From positions 30,462-94,461 of the forward strand of contig CAIOFF010000061.1 in assembly GCA_903857495.1 (NCBI GenBank): 64,000 bases of DNA, in the 5' to 3' direction. This document shows positions 33,438 to 40,275 of the stretch, piece by piece. How positions within the stretch are numbered: the first letter of the stretch is position 1; each line of letters starts with the position of its first letter. The notes beneath the pieces are model-generated. The model did no database searches. It had not been told where the DNA came from and saw only the letters and a program-made list of their open reading frames with translations. Source of the stretch: an uncultured Holophagaceae bacterium (GTDB lineage Bacteria; Acidobacteriota; Holophagae; Holophagales; Holophagaceae). The position numbers and the translations under genes are program-made.

Positions 33438-33914
33438 TCACACCGTTGCCGGGTTGGTGTCGGTCTTGTCAGCCCACTGGCGCATCTTTTCCAGTCCCGT
33501 CCAGTCGGCATCCACGAAGGTGATGGCGCCCGTGGGGCAGGCCTTGGCGCAGGCGGGCGCACCGCCGCAGAGGTCGCACTTCTGCACCTTGCCGCTGGAG
33601 GCCACGTAGTTGATGGTGCCGAAGGGGCAGGCGATGGTGCACACCTTGCACCCGACGCAGGTGGGATCCAGCACGATCTTCGCGCCGGTGACCGGGTCCA
33701 GCTTGATGGCCTCGGTCGGGCACGCCATCATGCACCAGGCCTCGTCGCACTGGGTGCAGGTGTAGGGCACGAAGCGGGCGGCCTCGTGGAACGAGAACAC
33801 CTTGATGCGGGACTTGGCGATGGTGAAGCTGCGGTGGTTCTCCCAGGAGCACGCCATCTCGCACTGGAGACAGCCCGTGCACTTGTTGGGATCGATGTGG
33901 AGGGATTTCTGCAT
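33438..33914 (-). CDS. four-cluster ferredoxin-type electron-transfer subunit of AOR
   Basis: A 158-residue protein with four cysteine groups able to hold four [4Fe-4S] clusters: CTGCLQCEMAC, CTQCDEAWCMMACP, CVGCKVCTIACP and CDLCGGAPACAKACP. This is the HycB/DmsB-like arrangement of polyferredoxin subunits. There is no signal peptide, so it is cytoplasmic with its partner AOR, whose start is 12 bases downstream. The ATG at 33914 has a strong AGGAGG site. It is the first gene of the operon. The upstream gap to 34104 contains AT-rich sequence but no promoter I can assign confidently. Confidence 0.92.
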   Translation of the reverse strand: MQKSLHIDPNKCTGCLQCEMACSWENHRSFTIAKSRIKVFSFHEAARFVPYTCTQCDEAWCMMACPTEAIKLDPVTGAKIVLDPTCVGCKVCTIACPFGTINYVASSGKVQKCDLCGGAPACAKACPTGAITFVDADWTGLEKMRQWADKTDTNPATV

Positions 33915-34104
33915 GGTGGAACCTCCTTGAGACGGGGACAGGGGGGATGGGATGCCGTTGATCATAAATCGGATAACGCCCAAGGTCGGGGCTTTTTAAA
34001 CAAATTCCAGTCACCCCTGCAAAGGCAGTGGCAGCGCGCCTTTCCGGGCGCCCCGGACAGCCTGCGACAAGAGACTGAGTCGCAGTTAAATGGTGAACCC
34101 TGCC

Positions 34105-35580
34105 TCAGGTCTTCCGCAGACTGACCAGGGTGCCGCTGGCGCCCAGCAGGAGCATGATCACGGCCTGGACCAGCGTCTTGTAGGAGACCTCGGAGCCGCC
34201 GAAGACTGCCGACCGGACGAAGAGCACGCCCAGCGCCAGGAGCAGCAGGTAGATCCCAAGCATCACCTTCCGGGCCAGCTCGCGGGTCCGCGGCGTCTCC
34301 TGGGCGAAGATCCGGTCGTAGATGACCAGCCCCACGGCGGCCGCGACGTTCAGGATCACGAACAGCAGCCAGAACTGCCGCGCGGCGGCGGCGGCGCCTG
34401 CCTGGCCGATGAGGGGCTTGAGCATGGAGCCGTAGAGGGAGCCGCCCAGGCTGGAGCCGATGAGGCTGCCGATGACGCCGTAGAGGAAGGCATAGCCCAT
34501 GTAGACGGCCTTCTTGTCCTCGGGAGCCACCAGCCCCACGTAGCTGTAGTACTTCGGGTGGGCGGTCATCTCCCCGATGGAGAACACGGAGATGCCGAGA
34601 ATGAAGACCCAGACGTTGGTGGAGGCCGCCAGGCACAGGAAGCCCAGGGTGCCGATGACGATGCCGCCGACCATGGTCGGCAGGGGACGGAACTTCTTCA
34701 CGATGCGGCTGACCAGCACCTGCAGCAGGATGATGGTGCCGCCGTTGACCACGGTGACGTGCTCCGCGTCGAACTTGAGCGGCACGCCGAAGGAGGCGAA
34801 GAAGCGGTTCACGGGTGTGGCGTCTACGAAGTCGCGGAGATACCAGAGGACCGATCCGAAGTTCTGGAAGTAGAGGATCCAGAAGCCGGAATAGACCACG
34901 ATCATCAGCATGAAACGGGCGTCACCCAGCACCATGGCCGCGCCGTGAGCCACTTCCCGCAGGCTCTTGGAGTTCTCGGGCTTGGGGGGATCCTTGAACA
35001 GGAACAGCGTCGGCAGCAGCATGGCCGCGCAGTACAGCGCCGAGGCGATGAAGACGTAGCGCCAGGAGAAGCCCTTCAGTACGCTCACCACGAGGGGCGC
35101 GAGGAAGGCGCCGATGTTGATCATCCAGTAGTAGATGCCGAAGCCGAAGCCCGAGTTCTCCTCGGTGGTGGTGCGGGCCAGGGTGCCGGAGATGATGGGC
35201 TTGAACAGCCCCGCGCCGGTGGCCATGAGCAGCAGCGCCGCGAACACGGCGCCGTAGCTGGTCACGTTGCCCGCGATGAAGTAGCCCGTGCTGAGGATCG
35301 AGAACGCGAACAGCAGCATGCGCCGGTAGCCGTAGCGGTCCGCCAGGGCACCGCCGGCGATGGGGATCACGTAGGTGAAGGCGTAGATCAGGCTCTGCAG
35401 GAAGCCCACGGACTGCTCCGTGAAGCCCAGCCCCCCGGCAGCGACCTGGTTCGTCAGGTAGACCGCCAGCACCGAGTTGAGCCCGTAGTAGGCGGCCCGC
35501 TCGAAGAGCTCCATGACGTTCGCCAGCCAGAAGACGGGCGGGAAGGAGCGCAGGATTCCAGTGGGGCGCGGAGTCGACAT
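34105..35580 (-). CDS. POT-family proton-dependent oligopeptide transporter
   Basis: A 491-residue major-facilitator protein with about 12-14 transmembrane segments. POT-family cues are ELFERAAYYGL (the ExxERFxYY proton-coupling region), GALADRYGYRRML, GTGLFKP-like ATGAGLFKPIISGTL, and FGIYYWMINIGAFLAP (PTR2 signature FYxxINxGSL region). It imports di- and tripeptides with protons across the inner membrane. The ATG at 35580 starts at the family boundary; the open frame further upstream enters repeat DNA and is rejected. Confidence 0.87.
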   Translation of the reverse strand: MSTPRPTGILRSFPPVFWLANVMELFERAAYYGLNSVLAVYLTNQVAAGGLGFTEQSVGFLQSLIYAFTYVIPIAGGALADRYGYRRMLLFAFSILSTGYFIAGNVTSYGAVFAALLLMATGAGLFKPIISGTLARTTTEENSGFGFGIYYWMINIGAFLAPLVVSVLKGFSWRYVFIASALYCAAMLLPTLFLFKDPPKPENSKSLREVAHGAAMVLGDARFMLMIVVYSGFWILYFQNFGSVLWYLRDFVDATPVNRFFASFGVPLKFDAEHVTVVNGGTIILLQVLVSRIVKKFRPLPTMVGGIVIGTLGFLCLAASTNVWVFILGISVFSIGEMTAHPKYYSYVGLVAPEDKKAVYMGYAFLYGVIGSLIGSSLGGSLYGSMLKPLIGQAGAAAAARQFWLLFVILNVAAAVGLVIYDRIFAQETPRTRELARKVMLGIYLLLLALGVLFVRSAVFGGSEVSYKTLVQAVIMLLLGASGTLVSLRKT

Positions 35581-35663
35581 CCGGCGAGTATAGCGGCGCC
35601 TTGCTCTCCGGCGGCTTCGCGGATGCAAGGGTGAATCGATTCCGATTTTCAAAAGGAAAGGAT

Positions 35664-35742
35664 CACCACCAAGACACCAAGACACCAAGAACTGCCAAGT
35701 TGCAGACCTGCCGTTTTTCTTGGTGCCTTGGTGCCTTGGTGG
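35664..35742. repeat. fold-back repeat with CACCAAGA arms
   Basis: Three tandem CACCAAGA-type units (35664-35691) face TTGGTGCC units (35717-35742), with a loop of about 25 bases. It lies between divergently transcribed genes, so it cannot be a simple shared terminator. The construction is the same as the other fold-backs in the window but with its own 8-base unit. Confidence 0.88.
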
Positions 35743-35791
35743 CAAAGTTGTTTTTCTTCCCTTCATTGCAAAAAGGGATGCGAGGCACCCC

Positions 35792-36688
35792 TTGAAGACC
35801 ATCTCCCTCCGCGTCGACGTGGACACCCTGGAAGGCTCCCTGACGGGCATCCCGACCCTGCTGCGCCTGCTGGACAAGCACCGCATGCGCGCCAGCTTCT
35901 ACTTCAGCTTCGGCCCCGACAACAGCGGCAAGGCCATCCGGCGCATCTTCCGCAAGGGGTTCCTGGCCAAGATGCGCCGCACCAACGCGACCAAGCTCTA
36001 CGGCCTGAAGACCATGCTGTACGGCGTGCTGCTGCCGGCGCCCCTCATCTGGAAGCGGGCCGCCACGCAGATGCTGGCCGCCCGGGCCGCTGGTCACGAG
36101 GTGGGCATCCACGCCTGGGACCACGTGCAGTACCACGACCTGCTGGACCGCAAGTCCCGGCGCTGGCTGGCGGACTGGTACGCCCAGGCCCACGAGGCCT
36201 TCGGCACTTTGTTCGGGGAGAAGCCCCTGGGCGCCGTGAGCCCCGCCTGGCGCTGCAACGACACCACCCTCGAGCTGCAGGAAGCCTACGGCCTGGCCTA
36301 CGCCGGCGACTGCCGGGGCCTGGCGCCCTTCTATCCCATTGTGCAGGGCAAGCCCCTCCGCACCCTGCAGATCCCCACCACCCTGCCCACCCTGGACGAG
36401 CTGCTGGGCCTGGACGGCCGCACCCCCGAGCAGGTCAACCGCGAGGTCTGGGACTTGGTGCGCGAGGACGCTCTGAACGTCTATGCCCTCCACACCGAGG
36501 TCGAGGGGGGCGCCCTCTTCGGGACCTTCGACGCCTTCCTGGGCGGCCTCAACGACCGCGGCGTCCAGGCCCGCACCCACGCCGACTGGCTCCCCGAGCT
36601 GCTGGCCGCCCAGCCCCCCGTCAAGGCCCTCACCCGCCGCGAGATCCCCGGCCGAGCCGGGTGGGTAAGCTGGGAAGGCAGCCTCTAG
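35792..36688 (+). CDS. polysaccharide deacetylase, ArnD-like
   Basis: A 298-residue NodB-family deacetylase most like ArnD, which deformylates undecaprenyl-phosphate-L-Ara4FN during lipid A modification. Features are LRVDVDTLEGSLTGIPTLLRLLDKH (metal Asp), ASFYFSFGPDNSGKA, FLAKMRRTNATKLYGLKTML, and the metal-binding histidines in GHEVGIHAWDH. A later TPAW-like motif reads VSPAWRCND. No arnA, arnB, arnC or arnT is visible in the window, so the substrate may differ. The start is a TTG at 35792 with only weak ribosome-binding sequence; the frame upstream passes through the repeat. Confidence 0.8.
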   Translation: MKTISLRVDVDTLEGSLTGIPTLLRLLDKHRMRASFYFSFGPDNSGKAIRRIFRKGFLAKMRRTNATKLYGLKTMLYGVLLPAPLIWKRAATQMLAARAAGHEVGIHAWDHVQYHDLLDRKSRRWLADWYAQAHEAFGTLFGEKPLGAVSPAWRCNDTTLELQEAYGLAYAGDCRGLAPFYPIVQGKPLRTLQIPTTLPTLDELLGLDGRTPEQVNREVWDLVREDALNVYALHTEVEGGALFGTFDAFLGGLNDRGVQARTHADWLPELLAAQPPVKALTRREIPGRAGWVSWEGSL

Positions 36689-36706
36689 GGGGCAGGCTCC
36701 AGAAAA

Positions 36707-36728
36707 TTTCGATATAAACTTAACGAAA
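36707..36728. promoter_or_regulatory. possible operator upstream of the cobalamin sensor gene
   Basis: TTTCG (36707-36711) and CGAAA (36724-36728) form an inverted repeat spaced by 12 A/T-rich bases. It lies in the only AT-rich stretch of the 96-base gap before the cobalamin sensor gene, where a promoter is expected. No clear -35/-10 pair could be fixed. This is a candidate only. Confidence 0.25.
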
Positions 36729-36784
36729 CAATTTAAGTATCCCCCCAGCCCCTGCCGACAATTCTGTTTATCCAGGGGTCCAGT

Positions 36785-37891
36785 ATGTTGGTCGGCGCCC
36801 ATGCAGGTCCAGGCATGCCCCCCGCGGCCTCCAGTCTCGCGTATCACCAGAACCGGGACCTCCTGGCGGCGGCGGTGGACCAGGCGATCCTCCACCACCC
36901 CCAACTGGGCCAGCTGATCGGGCCCAATCCCTTTGACCTGATCCAGCAGAACCACGCGAATCACGCCAAGTTCATGGACAACGTCTTCTTTCTGGGGAAC
37001 ACGCAGCTGCTGGTGAAGACCCTTCCCTGGGTCTACCGGGTCTACGGCGCCCGTGGGGTCTCCATGGACTACTTCCCCGTCGAGCTGCGGGCCTGGCAGC
37101 AGGCTATCGCCGAGCAGATCCCCGATCCGGCCGCCGCCCCGCTCCTGGCGGTCTACGACTGGATGCTCGACCACCACGCCGAGCTGATCGAAGCCGCGAG
37201 CCACCCCGATGAGTCCGCCGCAGGGCCCGCGCCGGACGGCAGCGTCCTGGCAGCCTTCGTCGAGTCGCTGGTGACGGGAGACTCGACCTGGACGGACGCG
37301 GTCACCCGGGACTACATGGCCGCGCCTCAGGATCTGGAGCGCTTCTACCTGGAGATGCTGGACCCCGCCATGCGGGAGATCGGGCGGCTCTGGGAGCAGG
37401 CCCGGATCACCACGGCCCAGGAGCACATGGCCTCGTCCCTGGTGATCAGGATGATGTCGAAGGCCTTCGCCAAGATCGAGTCTCCGACCCATCCGAGAAA
37501 GCGCTGCGTGGTGAGTGCAAGCCCCAATGAGCACCACCAGATCGGCGCCTGGATGATCTCGGACCTGCTGGAGGTCCGGGGCTGGCACACACGCTTCCTC
37601 GGGGCTGACACCCCCCCCGAGGCGCTCCTGGCGACCCTGGAAGACTTCCGCCCGACCGTGCTGGCCCTCTCGGTGACCATGTCCTTCAACCTCCGGAACA
37701 CTGCGGAGCTGATCGCCAGGATCCGCCAGTTTGCGGGCGCCTGGACCCCTCGGATCATGGTCGGGGGCCGGGTCTTCCAGGACACGCCAGGGCTCGCGGC
37801 GAGCATCGGCGCAGACGGGGAGGCCAGGGACGCCGCCGGGGCCTGCCTGCTGGCGGAGTCCTGGTTCGAGGCCGGTGATGAGCTGGACTGA
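36785..37891 (+). CDS. cobalamin-binding sensor protein, CarH-like photoreceptor module without DNA-binding domain
   Basis: A 368-residue protein. Residues about 155-230 form the four-helix cap of B12 sensors. They carry the Wx9EH signature of adenosylcobalamin photoreceptors: Trp203, nine residues, Glu213-His214 (IGRLWEQARITTAQEHMAS). Residues about 240-360 are the Rossmann-like cobalamin-binding domain with ExHxxG (Glu249, His251, Gly254), where His251 would ligate cobalt. An N-terminal helical region (about 20-140; NHANHAKFMDNVFFLGNTQLL) is unassigned. There is no MerR-type helix-turn-helix as in CarH/LitR, so output must go through a partner. The next gene, a histidine kinase, starts inside this one (14-base overlap). 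Methyltransferase-linked corrinoid proteins use DxHxxG, which argues against that role. Light sensing is inferred. Confidence 0.82.
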   Translation: MLVGAHAGPGMPPAASSLAYHQNRDLLAAAVDQAILHHPQLGQLIGPNPFDLIQQNHANHAKFMDNVFFLGNTQLLVKTLPWVYRVYGARGVSMDYFPVELRAWQQAIAEQIPDPAAAPLLAVYDWMLDHHAELIEAASHPDESAAGPAPDGSVLAAFVESLVTGDSTWTDAVTRDYMAAPQDLERFYLEMLDPAMREIGRLWEQARITTAQEHMASSLVIRMMSKAFAKIESPTHPRKRCVVSASPNEHHQIGAWMISDLLEVRGWHTRFLGADTPPEALLATLEDFRPTVLALSVTMSFNLRNTAELIARIRQFAGAWTPRIMVGGRVFQDTPGLAASIGADGEARDAAGACLLAESWFEAGDELD

Positions 37892-40211
37892 GATCGATCC
37901 GCCCCTGGTCTCCCTGCTGGCCGGCTTCCTGGCCCGGGTCTCCAAGTCGGTCGTCCTGGTCCGCATGGATGAGAGGGGGCTGATTCAGGAGAGCAACGCC
38001 GCCTTTCAGGGGCTCTTCCAGCCGCGGGAGTCCCTGCTGGGACAGAGCCTCTCCCGGTACGTCCTGAGGCAGAACGGCCAGCCCGTGGAAGCGGATCCAG
38101 GGGCCTTTGAGCAGCATCCAAGCCACCTCAAGCTGGTGGACCCCAAGGTCATCGGCACCTCGCTCCAGGCCTACTGCTTCCCCTACCAGGGCCAGTCCAT
38201 CCTCATCGGCGAGCGCATCCTGCCCGCCACCGCCGAAGCCCTCGATGTCCTCAGCGGCACCTCCAATGAGCTGGCGACCCTCACCCGCGACCTGAAGCAG
38301 CGCTACCAGGAGAAGGCCATGGCCCTCCGGGAGGAGGAGGCGCTGCTGAAGATGACCGAGAACCTGGCGACCATCGGCTGGTGGACCTGGAGCCTCGGGT
38401 CGAACCGGAACAACTGGTCGGACAACCTCTTCCGGCTTTATGGCCTGGAGCCGGGCAGCGTGGTCCCATCCTACGAGGCCTGGGTCCAGGCGATCCACCC
38501 CGAGGATCGCCCCCGCGTCACCGCCCTCGTGAGCAGCGGTGTCGAGCAGCACGCGGAGCTGGACTTCGAGTGGCGGGTGAACCGCCCGGATGGCGCCGAC
38601 TGCTGGCTCCTGTCCCGGGCCTATCCGGTGCTGGATCCCGCGGGCAGCCTGCTCCGCTACATCGGCACCGCCATCGACATCACCCAGCGCCGCCAGGCCG
38701 AGCTGAGCCTCACTCAGCGCACGGCCCTCCTGGCCAGCGTCCTGGATTCCACCACCGAGGCGATCTTCGGCATCAACCTGCAGGGCAAGTGCACCTTCTG
38801 CAACCGGGCGCTCCTGGAGAGCCTCGGCTATCCAGAGGCCGCAGCCCTGGTAGGCCGCAACATGCACCAGCTCATCCATCACTCCCAGCGGGACGGCTCG
38901 CCCCACCCGATGGAGTCCTGCCGGATCTTCCGAGCCCTCGCCGAAGGCAAGGGCAGCCACAGCTGGGACGAGGTGTTCTGGCGGGCCGACGGCACCTGCA
39001 TCCCGGTGGAGTACTGGTCCTACCCCCAGTATCAGGAGGGGGTCGTGGTCGGGGCGGTGGTCACCTTCTTCGACATCACCGCGCGCAGCCGCATCGAGAA
39101 AGAGCGTGGTGCCTTCGAGGCCCAGGTCCAGCACCTCCAGCGCATGGAGAGCGTCGGTCGGCTGGCGGGCGGGGTCGCCCATGACATGAACAACGTGCTC
39201 TCCACCATCATGGCCGTGGGCTCGATCCTCAAGGAGCGGCACCGGGAGGAGCCCGAGCTCCTGAAGGACGCGGACCTGCTGCTCCGGGCGGCCACCCGGG
39301 GCCGAGACCTGGTGCGCAACCTCCGGGACTTCAGCCGCAAGGAGCTGGCCTCGGCCACCGAGCTGGACCTCAACGAGCTGGTGCGGAGCGAGGTGGACCT
39401 CCTGGAGCGGACCACCCTCAAGAAGATGACTTTTGAGCTGGACCTGGAGGCGGGCCTGCTACCCATCTTCGGGGAGAGCAGTGCCCTGAGCAACGCCCTG
39501 ATGAACATCTGCATGAACGCCTGCGATGCCCTGCCTCACGGCGGCAGGATCCAGTTCTGCACCCGCAGGGTCGGGCTCGGGCACCTGGAGCTCACGGTGG
39601 AGGACAACGGCGAGGGGATGAGCCCCGAGACTCTCAGCCGGGCCCTGGAGCCCTTCTTCACCACCAAGGCGCTCGGCAAGGGGACGGGCCTTGGCCTGTC
39701 CCAGGTCTACGGCACCATGAAGGCCCACGGCGGCACGCTGGACATCCAGAGCAGGCCTGGGGTGGGCACGCAGGTCCGACTGACTTTCCCACCCGCGGTG
39801 GAGGTGTCGGCCCCCTCGGCCTCCCCGGCGCCCAGCCACGCGTTACCCTCCCGGCCGCTCCGCATCCTGTTGGTAGACGACGAGGAGCTCATCCGCACGG
39901 CGGTCCGGCGGCTGCTGGAGATCCTGGGGCATGAGGTGCAGATCGCGGCGGGTGGCCTGGAAGCCCTGCAGCTGTTGCAGGCCGACCTGAACCCCGACCT
40001 GGTGGTTCTCGACCTCAGCATGCCAGGCATGGACGGCAGCGAGACCCTGGAGCGCCTCCGGCGCCTCCGGCCTCAGCAGCCCGTGCTGTTCGCCACCGGC
40101 TTCAGTGACGAGCGGATCCCGCAGATCCTGAGCCGCTTCCCCGATGTCAGGGTGCTCAAGAAGCCCTTCTCCGCCATGGAGATGGAGCAGATGCTCTCCG
40201 GATGGCTCTAG
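37878..40211 (+). CDS. PAS-domain hybrid histidine kinase, partner of the cobalamin sensor
   Basis: A 777-residue protein with no signal peptide or membrane helix, so it is soluble. PAS-like regions lie at about 15-115, 155-270 ([26 protein letters not shown]) and 283-402. A coiled segment precedes the phospho-accepting His435 ([10 protein letters not shown]). The ATPase domain shows an N-box ([11 protein letters not shown]), DNGEGM and GKGTGLGLS. The receiver domain (about 660-775) has its Asp at 712 ([12 protein letters not shown]) and Lys in VLKKPF. The kinase core is closely similar to that of the 3581-7006 kinase, indicating paralogy. Its ATG at 37878 lies within the cobalamin sensor gene, so the products are made together and probably interact. 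A bidirectional terminator follows. Confidence 0.88.
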   Translation: MSWTEIDPPLVSLLAGFLARVSKSVVLVRMDERGLIQESNAAFQGLFQPRESLLGQSLSRYVLRQNGQPVEADPGAFEQHPSHLKLVDPKVIGTSLQAYCFPYQGQSILIGERILPATAEALDVLSGTSNELATLTRDLKQRYQEKAMALREEEALLKMTENLATIGWWTWSLGSNRNNWSDNLFRLYGLEPGSVVPSYEAWVQAIHPEDRPRVTALVSSGVEQHAELDFEWRVNRPDGADCWLLSRAYPVLDPAGSLLRYIGTAIDITQRRQAELSLTQRTALLASVLDSTTEAIFGINLQGKCTFCNRALLESLGYPEAAALVGRNMHQLIHHSQRDGSPHPMESCRIFRALAEGKGSHSWDEVFWRADGTCIPVEYWSYPQYQEGVVVGAVVTFFDITARSRIEKERGAFEAQVQHLQRMESVGRLAGGVAHDMNNVLSTIMAVGSILKERHREEPELLKDADLLLRAATRGRDLVRNLRDFSRKELASATELDLNELVRSEVDLLERTTLKKMTFELDLEAGLLPIFGESSALSNALMNICMNACDALPHGGRIQFCTRRVGLGHLELTVEDNGEGMSPETLSRALEPFFTTKALGKGTGLGLSQVYGTMKAHGGTLDIQSRPGVGTQVRLTFPPAVEVSAPSASPAPSHALPSRPLRILLVDDEELIRTAVRRLLEILGHEVQIAAGGLEALQLLQADLNPDLVVLDLSMPGMDGSETLERLRRLRPQQPVLFATGFSDERIPQILSRFPDVRVLKKPFSAMEMEQMLSGWL

Positions 40212-40225
40212 GCGCGCAGCGCAGA

Positions 40226-40259
40226 TAAGAATCGTGGCCCGAACGGGCCACGATTCTTA
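40226..40259. terminator. bidirectional hairpin terminator
   Basis: A perfect 15-bp stem (TAAGAATCGTGGCCC / GGGCCACGATTCTTA) with loop GAAC, between the convergent kinase and secDF genes. There is only a short T-run on each side (within the stem ends), so it may be a weak intrinsic terminator or a transcript-end stabiliser. Confidence 0.75.
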
Positions 40260-40275
40260 GGGGTGAACAGATCAA

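Noticed and set aside
33915..34104. Sigma-54 or sigma-70 promoter for the AOR operon
   Set aside because: AT-rich words are present (TATGAT on the minus strand), but no GG-N10-GC pair or correctly spaced -35 box was found.
31668..34124. 818-codon plus-strand frame opposite the AOR operon
   Set aside because: Antisense to AOR and ferredoxin, both confirmed by cysteine motifs.
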